Below are positions 59,011-64,000 of a stretch of 64,000 nt of DNA, piece after piece. The position numbers and the translations under genes are program-made. The notes under the pieces are model-generated. The model searched no databases. It worked only from the letters and a program-made list of their open reading frames with translations, and was not told the DNA's origin. The DNA lies in NCBI GenBank assembly GCA_003868215.1, contig QWDQ01000018.1, positions 62,001 to 126,000 on the forward strand. Reading direction: 5' to 3'. Source of the stretch: Pseudophaeomoniella oleicola. Lineage: Eukaryota > Ascomycota > Eurotiomycetes > Phaeomoniellales > Phaeomoniellaceae. Within the stretch, counting starts at the first letter, position 1. The number at the start of each line of letters is the position of its first letter.

Positions 59011-60216
59011 GCTGCCCCGAAGGATATGAGGTCTCTGGTCGTCAGAGAGCCAGAGGGAACGATGTGATTGACAGTGTCAGCGACACTTCAGCGTCATCAT
59101 CATCAAAGAGGCCGATGAATGTGAGAATCTTGAGCATGGGCTGGAGAGAAGGGGATACACAGTAGGATTGTCGGAATCAATAGAGGCGCCTCATCTCTAA
59201 ATTTAGATCCAATGCAAGCGATGTTCAACCACATGGTACAACATTTCGACCCCAACGCCCAAATCTGCCCCAAAGCCTGCCCTCTGGATAGAGTTTACTC
59301 GCCGGACCTTCGCGTTGAAGTCCTGGGTAAACAATGTTCAGTCTGATGGGGGGTTTATAGGAAGGCAGTACTGCTTCACCTAAGGTTTCTCTGGAACGTT
59401 TTGACATTGGACATGAAGACTCAAAGTACGAGGCTGTCAGCCTAATAAGGGAATCAAAGTCATACCGATCTCTTTGTGGACATTGGGACTTCAGCCGTTT
59501 ATGCCCTGATAGGTAAAGTAGCAAGACCGTTGCTCAGCTTCCAAGTGCAAGGCTGACCTACCAAAGCGCTGACTAGGGTGAATACAGGAGATAGGTCTTC
59601 GACAGCATTGTCCATTCACCATCATCTCAAATGTGTATAGGCCGCGTTACTCAGGAAAAGACCAAGTGTCTTGAAGACCGAGAAAGCCCAGGGTTGTTTT
59701 GACGTAAAGTCCAGATCCCAAAAGACCATTGAAAAGCGCAGGGTTCGGATGGCTGAGATCCAAATTGACCGGTCGTCAATCATAAAAGACGAAGAAGTTG
59801 GCAACACTTGCTCATCCCTGTTGTATCCTCCAAAGCAATGTCATCTTCCTTTGCTCGAGGCGATGACGCCGTATTCCGTGTCGGATAGGGCGTAGGATTG
59901 GATACGTTACGCGCAAAAGGAGGTCTATCCTAACGATGCCAACGTGAATCCGAACCTACGTAGAGCTTGTACATGTCAAGGGAAATATATCGAAGAGACA
60001 AGGATCGTAAAAACATTGTGAATGATTGATACGAATTACGTACCTTAGCATAGTAGGTTGATGGTTGTACTTTAATTCGATCTTAGTGTATAGTAACATT
60101 ACAGTACTGTACGTGCCAAGCCAAAACCTCGGATCCCGTCCTCAACTTTTATGACCGCAAAGAAATCATTGGATCGTCTTCAACACTACATCTTCTCACC
60201 TCCAGCAACCATCAAC
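59011..60216. other. 1.2-kb divergent intergenic region
   Basis: Lies between the surface-protein gene and the uS2m gene. A 99-codon minus-strand frame at 59225-59524 and frames at 59622-59895 have no recognisable features or splice continuity. The right end is AT-rich (60000-60110), as expected of a promoter. Confidence 0.45.
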
Positions 60217-61392
60217 ATGATAGTCAGACAGTTCTGCGCACGGCACGGTATGTTTGTGTTGCCTACATAAAAGTATTCGCTGACCGGTGTAGGCCGTAGT
60301 GCAGTGCAGTCCCAGAGGGTGAAAACTTCGGAATGTATACGATACTATGCCACTAGGATTGATGCACGACCATCGCAAGAGCGCGCACCAGTTCAAGAAA
60401 GAGAGACACGAAGGCCAAGGCTCCCGAGTAATCCGGACAAGGAAATTTACTCACCCAGCAACGCCTACTACAGACAGGAAGCTGCAAAGAAGAAGACGTC
60501 AAGGTTCGGCAGTCGCATGATTGAGAATCTCTACAAGCCGCAGCAATTTCAAAATCATCTCCCGTCCATCGACAAGATTGACTTACCACTTCTACTTGCC
60601 TGTCAGACACATCTCGGACATGCCACATCATTATGGAACCCACGCAACAGCTCATATATCATGGGTGTTCGGGATGGAATTCATATCATATCTATGGAAA
60701 TAACTGCGGCATACCTACGTCGAGCCTGCAAGGTTGTTCAGGAAGTCGCGAGGAGAGGGGGTATCATTCTATTCGTCGGCACGAGGGATGGCCAGGAAGA
60801 GCTCGTGGTGCGAGTAGCACAAATGGCCGGTGGATATCACGTCTTTGACAGATGGGTTCCTGGGTCTCTGACAAACGGACAACAGCTGCTTGGCCGTTGC
60901 AGGCTACAAGTTGTTGACCCGCTGGATAAGGAGATAGTCGATATGAGGCCATATACCGTCGATCGAGCAGTCGCCCGACCTGATCTCGTCGTTTGCCTAA
61001 ATCCATTGGAGAACGAAGTGTGCCTACACGAATGCGGCTTGTTCAATGTACCCACCATCGGAATCATTGACACAGACGCCGACGCAAGTTGGGTAACATA
61101 TCCCATACCTGCAAACGATGACAGCATGAGAAGTGTCGCTCTATTGGCAGGTGCGCTGGGTAGGGCCGCTGAGGCTGGGCAACAAAAACGACTAAAGCTT
61201 GCTAAGCAAGGTCATCTCACATACCCTCAGCTCAACCTCAAAGGTGCTTACAGTAACATCGGCAGGGTGGAATCGGACGACTCTAGCAAGGAAGTGCCAG
61301 ATCCTTCCGGCACGGTGGAATCAGACGACCCTAGCAAGGAACTACCAGATCCTTCCCGGGGCGAAGAGGAGAATAATGTACAATTGGTATAA
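60217..61392 (+). CDS. MRP4: Mitochondrial small-subunit ribosomal protein uS2m (MRP4 family)
   Basis: Two exons, 60217-60247 (31 nt) and 60293-61392, with a 45-bp intron. The product is 376 residues. Splicing gives MIVRQFCARH|GRSAVQSQRV, an Arg-rich mitochondrial presequence. The uS2 fold is clear: LLACQTHLGHATSLWNP, NSSYIMGVRDGIHIISME, then GGIILFVGTRDGQEELV, the DRWVPGSLTNG block, and PDLVVCLNPLENEVCLHECG leading to VPTIGIIDTDADASWVTYPI. The extra C-terminal tail after the core carries two adjacent 16-residue copies, VESDDSSKEVPDPSGT and VESDDPSKELPDPSRG. They are encoded by a 48-bp tandem duplication (61267-61362). The tail lies outside the conserved domain. Confidence 0.95.
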
Positions 61393-62162
61393 CATTAAGT
61401 TGCTACTTGACAACACTGAACAGTGGTCTTTGGTATATATGGCATAGAATCAATAAGATGTACAACAGGAATTAATATACAGGACAGTGCTTAGTGCCAC
61501 CCTGAACTGCATCTTGGCTCGCAACGATAAGTCTTCACAAGCGTGATCTTGTAACACAATTTCGTTATCATCATCAGTCTCTTCTAAATCCACGCTCGCT
61601 CGACTCTTTTCGGTCTGAGCCAGCCTCACCCCCTACTGAGGACCTTCTTGGACTGGCTCCTACCAGTACCGTAGCATCTACATCCCGAATGCTGGCATCA
61701 ACCTTGTCAGAATCTACCCGACTACACGCCCTTCTTGTGCAGCATCGATTTGGCTGTAGAGGCTTCACTACGTATAGAGTAGGCTGACTCGATCTATGCT
61801 GGTTGAAATTCTCCAGTGAGGCTTAGAATGGCCGTCAAGTGAAATACTACCTATATAATTAGGTAGGTAGGTAGGTAGGCATGGACTGGCTCTGGACGGC
61901 TTGGACTTTGGCAAGGATATCATGCCTATCGTGACTGTAGAATGATACGAGACCGGAGGAGGGTGATGAGGTGCAGGGTACGAGAACAGAAGACCATGTC
62001 AGGTAGACAAAAGGTGTAATATTGTTTGATTTGTTTCCGCTATGCTCGTCAAGGAAGAAACCAGTCCGAGAATGAGTTGCAAACAACGATGCTTTTCCGT
62101 TCCGTGACGTGACCCAAGTCCGTCAATCCATTTAGACGCCTGAAAACATTGGAAACCGCCCT
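61393..62162. other. Convergent intergenic region
   Basis: A 770-bp spacer between the uS2m and SURF6 genes with a short (GTAG)n patch at 61859-61880. Minus-strand frames at 61574-61768 and 61859-62086 show no features. Confidence 0.5.
61859..61880. repeat. (GTAG)n microsatellite
   Basis: Five tandem GTAG units, the same type as at 24434-24475. Confidence 0.85.
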
Positions 62163-63968
62163 CTACTTCTTCCCGTGCTTTGCCTTGAAACTCCCTTCAA
62201 ATCCAGGCCTCTTTGCCTTCCCCTTTTTAGATCCCTTCTCCTCTCTCCTCTTTTTGAGGTTCTCTTCTCTCTTTTTCTGCCTATCCTTCATCCCCTTTTC
62301 CACTCCTTCGGTCCTGGTCCTCCAATCCTTCTCGCTTTTACCCTTCTTTCCTTCCTGTCGCTTCAATGCCTTTTTCAGAAGCGACGTATCGTCCTTGACT
62401 TTCTCTCCATGTGCTCTCTTGCGCGCGTTGAGCCACATATCTTTTTCTTCAATTTCCTTGCGCTTGGCTGGATCAAGGGCTGCTAAGCGTGCTGCCTTGG
62501 CTTCGGCTGCGTTGAGTTGCGAGCGAGGGTCCAAAGGGCCCCTTTTCTTGTGCGCATCCGCATCGATCAGAGACGAAAGTGTAGAGTCGGCAATTGTACC
62601 ATCGTTGAAGGCTACCCGACCAAAGGAGAAATTGGTATTCTCCGCAATGGGAGATCGTGGACTTCCCAGAAGACTTCCAGAGCCCCCGGGTGAAAATCTT
62701 CTAGCCAGCTCCTCATCCTGTTTCCGAGCTTCTTCTTCTTTTGCTTTCCGCCGAAGTTCCTTTTTGTGTGCGCGTCGTTCTTCTTCCTTTTTTCGTCGTG
62801 TCTCAAGGAGTTCCTGTCGAGAACGTGCCGGTTGCCCATTCGGACCGTCAGCTTTCCGTGCTGTGCGTAGAGCCTCAATTCTGGCTTGTAATCGAGCTCT
62901 GATATCCTCTGCAGATGGCTTAACCGCCGTTGAGTTATTGAGCGACGGCTTTTCTTCAGATGTTTTGATAATAGCTGGCGTTTTGAGGACTGGGAGCTGA
63001 ATTGAGGAAACTGAGGAGCTAGTGGAATTTATCTTGGAGGAATCCGTTTCTGCAGTGTCGGGGGACGGCGAAGTTGACGATGAGGTTGAAATAGCGATGG
63101 GTTGCACGATCGCATTATTTTCTGTTGGCGCGGCGCGAGGTTGCTTTACTGGCTTGGAGGGTTTCGAGATGGGAGTTGCAGTAGAGAGCATTTCCTGTTT
63201 CTTGTGCGCTGGTGGAGGAGCTTCTACGTCGACGGCCTCAGCCATATCATCACCGTCGTCCTCGGACGCTTCTTCGTCTATCCCATCGCTGCTTTCGGAC
63301 CCCGACACTTCACCCGCGTTAGGTTCGTTGGAGATAGCATCAGCTTTCCGTGCCTTCTGCCGTTCCCGCTTGGCCTTGCTCCGCTCCAACTTCGCCTTCT
63401 TTCTCTCCCGTTTGGCTGCCCTCTTTTCGGAACTTCGTTGTTTCTTGTCATCTGCCAGGGTACCCCCAGCATTCGTTGTTGTATTCTGCTTCGACGGTAT
63501 ATCTTTTGCATCCGTTTTCTGTTTCTTCTGTTTCTGCTCTGCTTTTGGCTTCAGACCCTCCTTCGGTTTCTCTCTCTCCTCGTCCAGGTCTACAGAGCCT
63601 GGGTCGTCTTCGTCCTCCCGTTTCCGCTTCTTCGCAGCCGCAGCAGCGACTGCCCTCTCATCTAGGACATCTTTGGCTGTCTTGACATTGTCAGGATCCA
63701 ACTTTGCCATTCTAGCGGCTTTTTTCTGTTCCTTGGTCTGTTTCTTCCTCTGCCATTGGTCCTAATCATAATGATTAGCATGTATAGATAGTCGATGCTA
63801 GAGGACTTGACTAACGCTGTTATCCTCTCCATAATATAACTTTGCAGGTATGAGCGATAGGAGACCATCGAATGCTCTCGCATGGCTCTTCAGCCTCTCC
63901 TGCATAAATGTCAGATCCTGTAAATAAGTAGAGTTGACGGAGTAATTTACCTCTAGATCCGCCGACAT
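62163..63968 (-). CDS. RRP14: Nucleolar ribosome-biogenesis protein SURF6 / Rrp14
   Basis: A nucleolar protein needed for pre-rRNA processing of both subunits. Three exons: 63951-63968 (18 nt), 63816-63899 and 62163-63761, with introns of 51 and 54 bp. The product is 566 residues. The spliced N-terminus MSADLE|ERLKSHARAFDGLLSLIP and AKLYYGEDNS|DQWQRKKQTKEQKK match the Rrp14 N-terminal domain. For the first intron I preferred the acceptor at 63900 over one 18 bases further upstream, because it follows a CTGAC branch and gives the family sequence. The middle is Lys/Glu- and Ser-rich and disordered. The SURF6 domain at the C-terminus contains NFSFGRVAFNDG and DPRSQLNAAEAKAARLAAL. It then has WLNARKRAHGEKVKDD and ends GFEGSFKAKHGKK. 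Identification is secure. Confidence 0.95.
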
Positions 63969-64000
63969 GCTGCCTCACACTTACACCGAGTATCCTCGGT

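Noticed and set aside
59225-59524. 99-codon minus-strand frame between the surface-protein and uS2m genes
   Set aside because: No family pattern, signal or splice support, and the length is within chance for this base composition.

Overview
The window is nuclear DNA of a filamentous ascomycete (Pezizomycotina). The gene set supports this: ApsB/Mto1, an Ace2/Swi5-type C2H2 factor, two Zn2Cys6 factors, a class V chitinase, an Rny1-like RNase T2 and a GPI-anchored Ser/Ala-rich wall protein. So does the intron style: most introns are 45-60 bp, GT-AG, with CTAAC/CTGAC-like branch sites, and many lie next to very short first or last exons. GTACCTAGGTAC-type palindromic repeats between genes are also common in this group. 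I cannot place it to class or genus. All gene models come from reading the sequence; splice sites were chosen so that the reading frame and the protein family stay continuous.

Layout. 0-13.9 kb: an Rsc58-like chromatin protein cut by the left edge, a large mitochondrial helical protein, GET3, 5-hydroxyisourate hydrolase, an ACE2-like zinc-finger factor, the ubiquitin-eS31 fusion and an intracellular GH18 chitinase. 14.7-25.7 kb: an aldo-keto reductase, RNase T2, an MRX10/RMND1-like protein, the HOPS subunit VPS41 and a GPI-anchored protein. 25.7-32.5 kb is gene-poor: a four-helix membrane protein, a decayed-looking gene fragment, an 82-residue spliced gene and a MITE-like inverted repeat around an AT-rich core. 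32.5-41.6 kb: the microtubule-nucleation scaffold ApsB/Mto1, head-to-head with SGT1/ecdysoneless, then a Zn2Cys6 factor. 41.6-50.5 kb is mostly repeat-rich spacer with a short Zn2Cys6 gene and a secreted Ser/Ala-rich protein with an internal duplication. 50.5-64 kb is dense again: mitochondrial IF-2, a YMC1-type mitochondrial carrier, complex I subunit NDUFS8, mitochondrial acyl carrier protein, a cell-surface stalk protein, mitochondrial ribosomal protein uS2m and the nucleolar protein SURF6/Rrp14.

How the genes relate. Most are unlinked housekeeping genes. The clearest theme is mitochondrial: five of the seven genes between 50.5 and 61.4 kb act in mitochondrial translation, solute transport or complex I/acyl carrier function. 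Two of these, NDUFS8 and ACPM, are both complex I components and share a 295-bp divergent promoter. I saw no CRISPR, prophage, rRNA or tRNA signal, no secondary-metabolite core enzyme and no clear autonomous transposon. I found no convincing novel multi-gene system. The most useful leads are the small spliced gene, the inverted-repeat element, the divergent complex I pair and the unassigned secreted and surface proteins.
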